Positions 41,065 to 50,819 of a stretch of 64,000 bases of DNA are shown in pieces. The translations under genes were made by a program, and so were the position numbers. The DNA comes from Parietichytrium sp. I65-24A (lineage: Eukaryota > Sar > Bigyra > Thraustochytrida > Thraustochytriidae), in NCBI GenBank assembly GCA_012862575.1, contig BLSF01000006.1, positions 62,001 through 126,000 of the forward strand, read 5' to 3'. Under the pieces are notes generated by a model. The model did no database searches and was not told the DNA's origin. It saw nothing but the letters and a program-made list of their open reading frames with translations. Within the stretch, counting starts at the first letter, position 1. Each line of letters begins with the position of its first letter.

Positions 41065-43959
41065 ATGGCCGGGAGCTTTTCCCGGCGCGAGTACCCCTTC
41101 GGGCGGTACGAGGACACTTCGCTGTCCGCTGCGTCCCGTCGCGCCGCGGCCGCGTCCCACCGTCAGCACCTCGCAGCGCAGCGCGCCGAGCGTCATCTGG
41201 CGCGGGCTGCCGCGTTGGAGGCCGAGGCGGCCGCGCACGCTGAGAAGGAGGTCCGCGCAAGGGTCCGCGCCGTACGCCGCCGCCAGCGCGCACTGCAAGC
41301 TCGCGTATGCGACGCGGCCGCGCGGACGTTACAGGACTGGTGGCTCGCGTACGCCGCGCGGCGGGACGCGGACGCTGCGCACGCGCTGGGGTGCGCGGCG
41401 GCGGACCTTCAGCGCGTGGCGCGGGGCATGCTTGCGCGCGCCCGTGCGCGGCGTACGCGCGCCCTGCGGCATACGCGCGCGGCGGTACGCGCTCAGACGT
41501 GGTGGCGCAGGGTGTCCGCGGCGCGCACCGCAGCCGCCCTGCGCGCCGGCCGCGCCCAAGCCGCCGGGCAGATCCAGCGCGCCGCGCGAGGACACCTGGC
41601 CCGCGAGCGTACGCGGCGCGTACGCGCGCAGAACCTCCTGCGGGAGAGAGCGGTCCGCGCGGCCAGGATACAAGCAACGTTCCGCGCACGCCGCGCGAGG
41701 ACACGCGCCGCGCGCATGCGCGAGCAGCGCGACGAGCGCACGGCCATGCAGCGCGAGGACCAGGCGGCGCGACAGGTGGCGGCGCGCGAGCGCGAGCGCG
41801 AAGACATGCGCGGCGAGGACGAGCTGGCGAGGCTGGCGCGCGCGACGGAGAAGGAGCAGCGCGCCGCGGCGGACGGGATCATCCTGCTGCCGTGGCGCAG
41901 GCGGCTGCAGCGGCTGGCGGACGTGGTGGCGGAGCAGAGGCGGGCGCGCAGGGCCAAGGAGCGCAGGGAGGAGAGACTGCGCGCGGAGCAGGAGGCGCAG
42001 CAGGAGCAGCGGAGGGAGCTCGCGCTAAAGACGCTCGTGGAGAAGAGGCGGAAGAAGATGCAGAAGCACCAGCAGCAGCAGCAGCAGCAGCAGCGGCGTC
42101 GCCAGCAGATGCAGAGTGGTGATGATGATGTTGATGATGACAAGAATAAGAACAAGAATGAGAACAAGAATTGCGACGACAGATGTAGATCTAGATCTGT
42201 CAAGGAGGCTGTGAATGTGAATGTGAATGCTGTCAGCGGAGAGAACGGAGAGAACGGAGAGAACGCACGCGGGGGCAGAGCGGCTCGGGACCCGGAGGAG
42301 GAGCGGCAACAGCAGGAGCGACTCAAGCAGGCCATCCGCGAGAACAAGCGGCGTATCAGGGCCCTGCGCCTGAGGGAGGAGCAGGACAATGGGAATGGCC
42401 CCGGCGTCGCCGGCGGGAATGAGGCCGAGCAGCGAGCCCGCTTGCAAGAGTTTATCGACAAGGACAAGCTGCGCCTACAGAGGATACGCCGCAGCGCAGC
42501 AGCACGGGCCAAGCGCGAGCAGGAGCTCGCGATACAGCAAGAAGAGGAACGCAAGATCAGGCTGCTCGAGGATGAGTGCAAACAGAAGGAGCGCGCCGAG
42601 AGAGACGCCAAAGAGCGCGAAGCCTTTCGGCAGCGCATCGAAAGAGCCAAGGCCCGGCAGGCACGCAAGCTAAAGGAGGACCAGGAGCGCATCTACAAGG
42701 AGCAGGAGGACCGAAAAGCGCAGCTGGAGGAGAAAGCCCTGCAGTTGCGGCGCCAGCTTGTCAAATTTCACTCCGCGCACGCCTCTGCCGGGCCCGGGGC
42801 CGGGGCCGGGGGCTCGTCGGGCTACAAGAGCAAGAGCAAGAGCAAAAACAGGAATAAGGGCATGGCCCCTCACATCCCTCCAGGAAAGCTGCTCAACATG
42901 CCTCCTCTTACCAGCGCCAGAACCGAGGACGAAGACCGCTCCACGGTTCGGACTACTGTCATGGCCATCGAAGACAACCAGTCCATCCGAAGCAGCATCA
43001 GTAATAACAACCATCACAATCACCACGCTCTGAAGAACCACAAGCGGAAACACAGGCAGCAGAGGAAGAAGAAGAAGAAGAACACAAAATTCTCCTCGGA
43101 CGACGACGACGAAGCTTGCTCGGTCGTCGATGCAATCTCTCGAGCGGAGCGCACTTTGTTGCCCTCTATAAACGGCACGAAAGGGCCCGCGAACGATCCG
43201 CTCTCGCGAGCGCTAGAGTGGAAGCGCGCACAGCTCTTGGGCGCAGAGCCGCAGGTTCTGGACGACTATTCCTTCTTGAAAGAAACCCTCAAGCTTCCCA
43301 ACATTCAACCGAGCAACAATCAATCCGCTCGTCACGGTGTAGCGGCTCCGAGCCCCGAGCGCCCTACAGCGCAGCGTAAGCAACGCATGGATAAGGAAAA
43401 GATGCAGTTGCCTTCGGAGGCGTCAACCAACCAATCTCCGTCAGGACTTTTGGAAGCAGCAACTGAAACCACGAAACAAGCGCCTCAACAAGTGCTTGCC
43501 ACTGAGGCGGAAGAGGAGAAAATGGAACAGGAGCAAGAATTGCAACCTGAGCAAGAGCAAGACCAAGACCAAGACCAAAGGCGCGAGCGAGCTGATACCC
43601 GTGGCGACGATGGGTACGACAGCTCGGATTCAGACGAGTACGACGACGAGTACGATGACTTTGAGGACGATGACGAAACACGCGCTGCTAAATCTCTCGA
43701 GCCTCGAGCAGAAAGTCACGAGAACTACCGCGATGTTCTGCAGGACGACATCAACGACAACGACAACGACTATGGTGATGATGACGATGACGATGACGAT
43801 GATGAAGATTATTATGATGATGATGATGAGCAGGATGGCAACTATTACTCCACCCAGGGCGAGGAGGAGGACGGCGACGTGTATGGCGAGGAGTATGAAC
43901 AGAACTGCGCGGCTAGAGTGATCCAGTTGGCGTTTTTACGTCACTCGCTGGCCGTCTAA
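41065..43959 (+). CDS. IQ-motif coiled-coil protein
   Basis: The ATG at 41065 gives 964 residues. The first 230 are extremely Arg/Ala-rich and contain several IQ-like calmodulin-binding units spaced about 25 residues apart (TLQDWWLAYAARR, DLQRVARGMLARARAR, QIQRAARGHLARER, RIQATFRARRAR). Residues 230-620 are a highly charged Arg/Glu/Gln coiled coil with a CAG-encoded polyQ run near 335-345. The C-terminal 350 residues are low complexity, ending in long Asp/Glu runs, and a final IQ motif (CAARVIQLAFLRH) sits at the very end. The family resembles IQ proteins of cytoskeleton and cilia, but no further domain fixes the role. The strong GC bias of the first kilobase opens long false frames on the other strand and phases. 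Confidence 0.75.
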   Translation: MAGSFSRREYPFGRYEDTSLSAASRRAAAASHRQHLAAQRAERHLARAAALEAEAAAHAEKEVRARVRAVRRRQRALQARVCDAAARTLQDWWLAYAARRDADAAHALGCAAADLQRVARGMLARARARRTRALRHTRAAVRAQTWWRRVSAARTAAALRAGRAQAAGQIQRAARGHLARERTRRVRAQNLLRERAVRAARIQATFRARRARTRAARMREQRDERTAMQREDQAARQVAAREREREDMRGEDELARLARATEKEQRAAADGIILLPWRRRLQRLADVVAEQRRARRAKERREERLRAEQEAQQEQRRELALKTLVEKRRKKMQKHQQQQQQQQRRRQQMQSGDDDVDDDKNKNKNENKNCDDRCRSRSVKEAVNVNVNAVSGENGENGENARGGRAARDPEEERQQQERLKQAIRENKRRIRALRLREEQDNGNGPGVAGGNEAEQRARLQEFIDKDKLRLQRIRRSAAARAKREQELAIQQEEERKIRLLEDECKQKERAERDAKEREAFRQRIERAKARQARKLKEDQERIYKEQEDRKAQLEEKALQLRRQLVKFHSAHASAGPGAGAGGSSGYKSKSKSKNRNKGMAPHIPPGKLLNMPPLTSARTEDEDRSTVRTTVMAIEDNQSIRSSISNNNHHNHHALKNHKRKHRQQRKKKKKNTKFSSDDDDEACSVVDAISRAERTLLPSINGTKGPANDPLSRALEWKRAQLLGAEPQVLDDYSFLKETLKLPNIQPSNNQSARHGVAAPSPERPTAQRKQRMDKEKMQLPSEASTNQSPSGLLEAATETTKQAPQQVLATEAEEEKMEQEQELQPEQEQDQDQDQRRERADTRGDDGYDSSDSDEYDDEYDDFEDDDETRAAKSLEPRAESHENYRDVLQDDINDNDNDYGDDDDDDDDDEDYYDDDDEQDGNYYSTQGEEEDGDVYGEEYEQNCAARVIQLAFLRHSLAV

Positions 43960-43987
43960 AACCTTGGCTTCTCCAACTACTAGCTAG

Positions 43988-44019
43988 ACCTGTGGACCTG
44001 TGGACCTGTGGACCTGTGG
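43988..44019. repeat. (ACCTGTGG)n repeat
   Basis: Four octamer units lie about 30 bases after the IQ gene stop codon. Confidence 0.85.
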
Positions 44020-45373
44020 CCGGGGTCGACACGAACAAGAATATTTTTGTTTTATAGTTCGTTTACTTTAGTGTAAAATTAATAAACTGTGCAGTAATCC
44101 TCATACGAGACAGCGGTTCCTTGCAACTCACACAATCGCCCGCATTCCTATTTCCAAGAAGCGCCTAGTTCCGTTGCCTTAGTACGAATTTGAGGGGCTG
44201 ACGCGGGTCGAGGCGGGTTCCTGGCCCGCCCGCTCGCGTTTTCAGTCGTAAATGTCCCAAGACTGCCTTTCAGGCTAGACTAGCGTTACTCCATGCGTAC
44301 GGGCATGGTAGAAGACGCGCCCAGCTCCCTTCAAACTGTCCCCTTCGCCAACTGCTTGTGACCTGACAGTGACCTGGTCTCCATGGTAAATCTTTGCTCG
44401 TATACCATTCACACATCCAAGTTCCTGTTTGCGATCTCAAGTCACTTCTGGGCATTCGCTGCCATTGTGCCGTTCACTTTACACATCATTGGCAATATTG
44501 GCAAAACCTCACCTTCCCCCTTCATCGCTTGCACTTATCTCGCATGTATTTTCAATTAATTGACAAGTCAGATCGAAACGCAGTCAATCAAAATGCCTCC
44601 AAATTTCTTCAGAATTCAGAAACATCAGGCAAGTGCACACCTTTCGCGGACTCTTCATTGCTCGGGTATTATTGTATTCACTATCATCGAAGATAAGGAG
44701 CCCACGTACCTTCTTTGGGTAAATTTGCACTGCCGAGAATTCGCTATCGGGTAGCTACCATAAGCAGTAAGAGTTGACGTTGCACCGCGCAACAATTTCG
44801 GGGAAACAATGGGGTGATTGGCCGAGAGGGTGAAACGAGGTGGGGGCTCTCGGGGAAACACTTTGGTAAGAGGGTTAGCGAGGGAGCTTTTCTCGGACTC
44901 AGAAATAGGGCATTGAAAATTGTCCGATCGCGACTCTGGAATGTGATGGGACATACCAAGATTGTCTGGGGAAATGTGAAAGAGAGAACGAGTGGCGGCA
45001 GGCTTTGAAGATTGCACAGACTGGACTGGCTGGACCACTGGCGCAAGTGGCGCTTTGAATGACTTTCATGCGAGATCAACACCATGCGAGACCACGACAG
45101 TCGAGAAGAAAAGTACCCACAACTATCACGACAACCTGCCTTTACAAGTGTTTCGTTCAATTTCTGGACAAGAAATGAATGAAATGAGTTGCACAAAAAA
45201 AGAAAAAAGACTCTCCCGCCGGAAAGAATTAAAATCACAAATCCATGTTGCACCAATGCAAATCGCTCACTGCAAACTTCCTCTTTCTCCCTCATCTTCC
45301 CCTCGCTGACTTTGCTATCGATGACTGATGTTTACTGATGTTGGCCGCTCCCTCCTGCAATGCTGTCACTTCC

Positions 45374-45408
<35 letters not shown>

Positions 45409-45837
45409 GTTCGCTCTCCGCCAAGAGATAGATGAGAGATGTAAGAGACGTGCAGTGAGCGCGTGCAAATAAGTTGGTGCAATTCAGGATCCAGGACCTG
45501 TCAGTAACTGGAGGTCATAGTCTCAGCTGCAAAAAGCTGGCAAGCTTACCCAGGCAGAGAAAGCTTCCGCTAAGAGTCCATCTTCCTTTCCGAGTTAGGA
45601 GAGTTAGGGCAAGAATTAAGTAGTCGAGCAGGGAGGGAGCGCCTGGAAAGTACGCGGAGCGACCAACAGACTCGGACTGCAAGGACGATACACAGCACAC
45701 AGGTCACGGTACTCAGTACACGTCAGAGAGTGCGAGAGCAGACATAGAGATTTGGAAAGAGAGCAGACCAGAATCAGGGTTGCTCGTTCGTCGACTGAGA
45801 AAGCGAAGCGAGGGAAGAAGCGAGAGGAAGGAACAAG
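44020..45837. other. Gene-free interval
   Basis: No gene was recognised. AATAAA at 44079 may end the IQ transcript. A minus-strand frame at 44744-45295 has no domain or codon bias. A CT microsatellite is at 45376-45409, upstream of the dehydrogenase. Confidence 0.5.
45376..45409. repeat. (CT)n microsatellite
   Basis: About 17 CT units, 430 bases upstream of the dehydrogenase start codon. Confidence 0.9.
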
Positions 45838-47319
45838 ATGGTGACCACCTGCAACAACTTCGTCGGAGGCCAGTTCGTTGAGCCTGCCGATGGCAAATAC
45901 ATGGACGTGACCGCGCCAGCGGATGGAAAGGTCTGCGCCCGCGTCGCTGTGTCTACCAAGGCGGACATCGACGCCGCCGTGGAGAAGGCAAAGGCCGTCA
46001 TGCCGTCATGGCAGTCGCTCACCATCAAGAGCCGCTCTGCGATCATGTTCAAGCTCCATCATCTTATCCAGGAGAACGCCGAGGAGCTGGCCAAGCTCGT
46101 CACCATCGAGAATGGCAAAACTATGGGGGAGAGTCTCGCCTCCGTGGCAAAGGGCAATGAGACCGTAGAGTGGGCGTGCAGCTTGCCCCAAATCGCACAA
46201 GGTAGGACCATGCAGGTTAGCCGTGGCGTGACTTGCCAAGACCAGCTTGACCCTGTCGGCATCGTTGGGTGCATCGTGCCGTTCAACTTCCCAATCATGG
46301 TGCCAATGTGGACTGTGCCAATCGCGCTGACCATGGGCAACTGCGTTATCCTCAAGCCATCCGAAAAGTGCCCAATGACACTCACTCGCCTGGCGGAACT
46401 CATCAAGCAGGCCGGAGTCCCAGACGGAGTGTTCCAGCTCGTCCAGGGAACCGTCGAAGTGGTGCAGGGACTGTGCGATCACAAGGACATCTCCGCTGTG
46501 AGCTTTGTCGGATCCAGCAAGGTCGCAGAGATTGTGTACAAGAGATGTCACAACCTCGGCAAGAAGGTTCTTGCTCTTGGAGGCGCAAAGAACCACCTCA
46601 TTGCCCTCCCAGACTGTGACGTCGCTATGGCTGCTGCAGACATCACCTCTTCCTTCGCAGGCTGCGCCGGACAGAGATGCATGGCTGCCTCTGTTCTCCT
46701 CACCCTCGGCGAGCAGCCAAACTTGCTCGAACAGATTGTTGCCAACGCAAAGGCGCTCAAGCCTGGCCAGGGCGCCGGAGAGATGGGCCCAGTTATCGAC
46801 ACCGAGGCACAGAAACGAATTCTAGACTACATCAACGAAGCAGAGGCTGGGGGCGCAAAGCTCCTCCTCGACGGCCGCAGCTGGGCAAAGGATCGCACAG
46901 AAGGCTCCTGGGTCGGACCAACCATCATTCTGCACAGCAACAAGAGCGACCGCGCTCTTCACGACGAGATCTTCGGACCAGTCCTCTCCATTTACCAGGT
47001 CTCCTCCCGCGAGGAAGCCATCGAGATCGAGAACAGCAACCCTTATGGAAACGCTGGCTGTGTGTACACTTCATCTGGCGCTGCTGCAGAGTGGTTCTCC
47101 TCTCGCTTCCGCGCAGGCATGATCGGCGTAAACATCGGAATTCCAGTTCCTCGCGAGCCTTTCTCATTCGGAGGAATGTACAATACCTTGTCCAAGTACG
47201 GTGAGCATGACATCACTGGCGAGGGCGCAATGAACTTTTTCACTACTCGCCGCAAGATCACCACCAAGTGGTCCAAGTTTGACATGGGCAAGTTCGAGGA
47301 CAAGGCTCAGTTCAAGTAA
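45838..47319 (+). CDS. ALDH6A1: Methylmalonate-semialdehyde dehydrogenase (acylating)
   Basis: An ATG-started frame of 493 residues matches the CoA-acylating aldehyde dehydrogenase family over its full length. It oxidises methylmalonate semialdehyde to propionyl-CoA with NAD and CoA in valine (and thymine) breakdown. Diagnostic features are the cofactor-fold VPFNFP, N149 in that segment, LKPSEKCPM, the family-specific GGAKNH (249-253), the catalytic Cys281 in GQRCMA, and the C-terminal NFFTTRRKITTKW. The usual enzyme is mitochondrial. Here the catalytic domain starts at once (CNNFVGGQFVEP), and an in-frame TGA at 45796 shuts off any N-terminal extension within this exon, so no presequence is visible. 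A spliced leader exon cannot be ruled out. AATAAA overlaps the stop codon region at 47319-47324. Confidence 0.95.
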   Translation: MVTTCNNFVGGQFVEPADGKYMDVTAPADGKVCARVAVSTKADIDAAVEKAKAVMPSWQSLTIKSRSAIMFKLHHLIQENAEELAKLVTIENGKTMGESLASVAKGNETVEWACSLPQIAQGRTMQVSRGVTCQDQLDPVGIVGCIVPFNFPIMVPMWTVPIALTMGNCVILKPSEKCPMTLTRLAELIKQAGVPDGVFQLVQGTVEVVQGLCDHKDISAVSFVGSSKVAEIVYKRCHNLGKKVLALGGAKNHLIALPDCDVAMAAADITSSFAGCAGQRCMAASVLLTLGEQPNLLEQIVANAKALKPGQGAGEMGPVIDTEAQKRILDYINEAEAGGAKLLLDGRSWAKDRTEGSWVGPTIILHSNKSDRALHDEIFGPVLSIYQVSSREEAIEIENSNPYGNAGCVYTSSGAAAEWFSSRFRAGMIGVNIGIPVPREPFSFGGMYNTLSKYGEHDITGEGAMNFFTTRRKITTKWSKFDMGKFEDKAQFK

Positions 47320-47717
47320 ATAAACGTAATTGTGTTGTTTTCACCTTCCTTTACCCCCTTCTCCGTTGTACCGCATTTCGCGTTGAAGCTGCGTGCAAAT
47401 GGGTTCGCTCATCTATTGCATTTCAAGTCTGCAGACTCGAGATGCAAAGAGCCCTCTGCTTTTCCACTTGCTTCCTGTGCTCCGACCGAACTTGAATCGC
47501 GCAATCCCAGCGTCATCTTATTATACTTTGGCAAAGCATCGCTGGACCATGCTGGACAGGAGAGAATGCAATGCTCGCATATTTCATGAGCCGACGAAGT
47601 TGCAATGAGCATGCAGGCTTACGCAAAACGGTATTCGAGGACTAACAAGTCGCTGAGCGTTTTCGTTGTTCACCAGAGCTTTATAAGATTGTGAGTTAGC
47701 GTAGTTGACAACACCGA
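47320..47717. other. Spacer between dehydrogenase and tRNA
   Basis: 3' untranslated region and flank; no gene recognised. Confidence 0.5.
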
Positions 47718-47802
47718 GTCCCTTTGGCGCAGTGGTAGCGTACTTGATTCCGATAGCATTGGATAGCTCAAGTGGTCCTGGGTTCGAATCCTGGAAGGGA
47801 CA
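47718..47802 (+). tRNA. tRNA-Arg(CCG) with a 13-base intron
   Basis: A full cloverleaf can be drawn. Acceptor GTCCCTT (47718-47724) pairs with AAGGGAC (47795-47801), discriminator A at 47802. The D arm is GCGC/GCGT with loop AGTGGTA. Anticodon stem CTTGA (47743-47747) pairs with TCAAG (47768-47772). The loop reads TT-CCG-A, then an intron of 13 bases (47754-47766) in the canonical place after base 37, then C. The variable loop has five bases; the T arm is CTGGG-TTCGAAT-CCTGG. The intron's GGA can pair with the anticodon loop, as in many nuclear pre-tRNAs. An alternative register would read TCC (Gly), but it gives a worse position 32-33. A box and B box fit, and a T-run for RNA polymerase III termination begins at 47816. 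Confidence 0.85.
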
Positions 47803-47815
47803 ATTGGGGTGTTTC

Positions 47816-47828
47816 TTTTTCCTTTTTT
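47816..47828 (+). terminator. RNA polymerase III T-run terminator
   Basis: TTTTT at 47816-47820, followed by a second T6 run after CC, lies 14 bases past the tRNA end. Confidence 0.75.
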
Positions 47829-48142
47829 CCTCTTCAGTTTCTTTTTGCGCGAGTTGATTGTTGATTGATTGCTGTGAATGTTTGCGATTTTCGTTTCGTT
47901 TTCTCCAAACAAACTAATTTTCATTGTTTTTTAAACGAATAATAGAGTGCAAATGTATTCTCACTGTCAACCAAAATAAAATACATCTCAAGTTTGTCAG
48001 CATTCATCTTTCGCTCGGCAGCATGAAGTTGGTGTAAGGGAGAGAGAGAGAGAACGCGAAAGGTACTAACTGTAAGGAAGGTACGGATGTCATTGAGTAT
48101 AGAGAATCAGAGAATCGTTTTTTTTCTTAAGAAAGAGTGGAG
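47829..48142. other. Spacer between tRNA and Rpn8
   Basis: AT-rich, no gene recognised. It includes the 3' untranslated part of the minus-strand Rpn8 gene. Confidence 0.5.
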
Positions 48143-49075
48143 TTATTTACTGGCAGACGCGGCCTTCTCGGGCTCCTCGGCACTCGCTGGCGCGACGCTC
48201 GGGAGACCGAAAGATCGCTTGTTTTCGTAGTCCTTGTATTTGAGCTTGTTATTAAGCAGGTTGTGCAGAGCGATAACGGAACGAATGAGAGAAGACAGGT
48301 ATACCACAAGATGCATGTCGTTCGTCTTGACGAAGAAGGACTTGACCAGAGCCTCCACGTTGAGGTTCGGAAGAAGGTTGAAAATGTCCTGCATGTTGTA
48401 AATAATCTGGTTATTGACGGGGAGCTCGCCTTTCACCACGGCGTCCAAATACTGGTGCATCTCCTCCAACCGAATTTGAAGGCTCTTCAGGCCAGTCATC
48501 TTGTGCTGAACCCGAGAAGCAAGGGTGCTAACAGTGGGGTCGTTGATGTCGCGGAGGAGGTGCTCCACACCGACCTCCTCTGCTTCATAGGCTTCTATGA
48601 TCGAGTCAATGTGCTTGAACGTTCTGCAAGTTTCCTTCGAGTCATCCACCTCCTCGATGGAAAAGTATGCTTGTGTTGGGACGCCTTGAACTTCGGGCCG
48701 GACATCAACGATAACGAGCACTGGATTTGCACAGTATCTTCGAAACAGAGTGTCGATCTCCAAATCGTTTGGGCGAATCTTCGGCCCAGTCGAGTAAAAC
48801 CCAACGATACGCTCCTTCGCGTTCACCTTCTTGAACATGTAAAACATGTTCTCCAGAAAAGAGTGGTCCAAATACCAAATAGACGGGTCCTTCGCATCCT
48901 CCTCGAACGGCACCGCGAAAGAGTTGCTCACATCCACTCTGCCCTTGTAAGTCTCCCCAAGTAACACGCCGACCACCCTCTTCTTCGTGTCTCTCGCCAC
49001 GCGATTATAGTGGTCCACAACGCTCAGCAGCACCAGCGGATGCACGATGGCCGTCTCTGGGATCTGCGGCGCCAT
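48143..49075 (-). CDS. RPN8: 26S proteasome lid subunit Rpn8 (PSMD7)
   Basis: The ATG at 49075 begins [20 protein letters not shown], the typical Rpn8 start (310 residues); the frame extends upstream only through a TTG. Residues 8-140 are an MPN domain ([21 protein letters not shown], then [11 protein letters not shown]). The metal-binding JAMM His residues are absent, as is normal for Rpn8, which partners Rpn11 in the lid of the regulatory particle rather than cutting ubiquitin itself. The C-terminal half has the conserved helices ([33 protein letters not shown]) that join the lid helical bundle, and ends in a short Ala/Ser/Lys tail. The length matches the family. The gene is intronless and uses the strand opposite to the dehydrogenase. 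Confidence 0.97.
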   Translation of the reverse strand: MAPQIPETAIVHPLVLLSVVDHYNRVARDTKKRVVGVLLGETYKGRVDVSNSFAVPFEEDAKDPSIWYLDHSFLENMFYMFKKVNAKERIVGFYSTGPKIRPNDLEIDTLFRRYCANPVLVIVDVRPEVQGVPTQAYFSIEEVDDSKETCRTFKHIDSIIEAYEAEEVGVEHLLRDINDPTVSTLASRVQHKMTGLKSLQIRLEEMHQYLDAVVKGELPVNNQIIYNMQDIFNLLPNLNVEALVKSFFVKTNDMHLVVYLSSLIRSVIALHNLLNNKLKYKDYENKRSFGLPSVAPASAEEPEKAASASK

Positions 49076-49769
49076 CTTGTTCCTCTGCAAATGTACACTA
49101 TCCTGCTCCGGGCGAAACCTCTGCTTTCCCTCTCACAAGCAACCACGCTGCCTTCTTCAGAGACCCGATGTACCTTTTTGTACTTTTTCTTCTCTGTCTT
49201 CTCTCTGTCGTTGCAGTCCCCGCGGACACTTTTTGGTACTTCTCTCTCTATCTGTCTCTCTCTCTCTCTCCTTTCATAACGACAAAAAATGATGTTTCCA
49301 TAGTTTCCATAGTTTTCATCCCTCTCGCTCTGCGAAAAGAAGCTTCGCTGCTTAGGGAACAATTGGCTGTTCTATTGTTCCCTGAGGGTCTTTGTATTAT
49401 TGATTATGATGATTATGCTGGTAGTCCGTGTGGTATAGTTTATGGTGGAGTGAAGCTACGGAGTGTTACCGGTGAGCTTACTCGAGTACATCTTATTTGT
49501 GTACACACGAGACTTGAACCGGAGAGACAGAACGATGGAACTCGAGAGCTCTCGGGAAAAGCTGCGTCCAGGATTATACTGTTGGCTGCAGTGTCGTGAA
49601 GGAGTAAAAAAAAGAAAAAAGGAGAAAGCATGGGGTTGCGTTTAGAATTCAGAATTCAGATGTTTATTATAATAATGGAATTGCGAGGGTTGTAAAGTAG
49701 GGAAGACGAAGCACGGGACAAAATGAACGCATGGAAGCACGCGAGAGAGGGGTGGAAAAATAAATAAAT
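49076..49769. other. Spacer between Rpn8 and HMG-CoA lyase
   Basis: No gene recognised. A CTCT microsatellite (49245-49272) lies in the upstream flank of the minus-strand Rpn8 gene. Confidence 0.5.
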
Positions 49770-50819
49770 TCAGCTGAGCTTGGCGGCTTGCATCTCAGGC
49801 ATAATACTCCGAGCCGGGTGAGGCTGGAAGCGGCCGCTTGCGAGCATGGCGCGGCCCGCTCGGCTCTGGTTGCCTCTGCCAATGTACTTGGAAATGTAGT
49901 CTCCGACAGCGGTGAGTTTCTCCAGGTCGATACCTGTCTCGACTCCCAGGCCGTGCAGCATGTATACTACGTCCTCAGTTGCAACATTTCCCGTCGCCCC
50001 ACGCGCAAAAGGGCAACCACCGAGGCCGCCGACTGAGCTATCCACCACTGATACACCGTGCTGCAGAGCAACCAAGATGTTCGCCAGAGCCTGGCCGTAG
50101 GTATCGTGGAAATGCACGGCGGTCCTCTCCGCCGGAACATACTTCAGTACGTGCTCCAGAAGCACAGCAGTGGAGCCTCCGGTGCCCACGCCGATAGTGT
50201 CTCCGAGAGAGATCTCGTAGCAGCCCATGTCCAAAAGTTTGGCACTGACATCGGCCACTTTCTCTGGGGAGATATACCCCTCGTAAGGGCAGCCGAGAAC
50301 GCAAGAAACATACCCGCGGACCCGGACCCCAGCCTTCTTGGCCGCGTCGCACACGGGCTCGAATCTTTTCAGGCTCTTTTCGATCGTGCAGTTGATGTTT
50401 TTCTTGGAGAATGTCTCGGACGCGGCTGCGAACACGGCGATTTCTTCGCACTGCGATGCCATCGCGCCGTCGAAGCCTTTCATGTTTGGCGTCAGCACTG
50501 GGTAGCTGATACCAGGAACACGGTTGATCTGGGCCATCACCTGGGTGTGATCTCCCATCTGCGGCACATAATCCGGTGACACAAACGACGTAGCCTCAAT
50601 TGTTTTCAGACCAGTCTCTGAAAGCCTGTTGATAAAGTCCACCTTCACCTCGGTAGGTATTATCGTTTTCTCGTTCTGCAGGCCATCCCTCGGCCCAACC
50701 TCCACAATCCTCACGCTCGCCGGGAGGCCTCCAAACGACGTCGAAAGCGATCGTTTCCCGCTCCACCCGGCCCTGCCTACTAGCTCCCCGGCCACCCTCG
50801 CGCGCCTCAAGCTCGTCAT
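49770..50819 (-). CDS. HMGCL: Hydroxymethylglutaryl-CoA lyase, mitochondrial
   Basis: The ATG at 50819 gives 349 residues. The first 30 are Arg/Ser/Gly-rich with no acids except one Glu ([11 protein letters not shown]...GKRSLSTS), a mitochondrial presequence. The catalytic TIM barrel follows: [10 protein letters not shown] with R44 and D45 (catalysis and metal), SFVSP, the metal-binding H in VHFHDTYG, and the C-terminal signature [16 protein letters not shown] containing the catalytic Cys. The enzyme splits HMG-CoA to acetyl-CoA and acetoacetate, the last step of leucine breakdown and ketone body formation. The usual family length is about 325 residues with presequence, so this is full length. 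It ends in a short basic-polar tail with no recognised peroxisomal signal. It is divergent with the TPR-villin gene. Confidence 0.96.
   Translation of the reverse strand: MTSLRRARVAGELVGRAGWSGKRSLSTSFGGLPASVRIVEVGPRDGLQNEKTIIPTEVKVDFINRLSETGLKTIEATSFVSPDYVPQMGDHTQVMAQINRVPGISYPVLTPNMKGFDGAMASQCEEIAVFAAASETFSKKNINCTIEKSLKRFEPVCDAAKKAGVRVRGYVSCVLGCPYEGYISPEKVADVSAKLLDMGCYEISLGDTIGVGTGGSTAVLLEHVLKYVPAERTAVHFHDTYGQALANILVALQHGVSVVDSSVGGLGGCPFARGATGNVATEDVVYMLHGLGVETGIDLEKLTAVGDYISKYIGRGNQSRAGRAMLASGRFQPHPARSIMPEMQAAKLS

Noticed and set aside
41493-42692. 399-codon minus-strand frame opposite the IQ gene
   Set aside because: It is Arg/Ser/Cys-rich mirror sequence produced by GC-rich coding DNA; no domain.
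44744-45295. 183-codon minus-strand frame
   Set aside because: Ser/Leu/Phe-rich without domain or codon bias; lies in a repeat-containing spacer.
48137-48964. 275-codon plus-strand frame
   Set aside because: Exact antisense of Rpn8, which is unmistakable.
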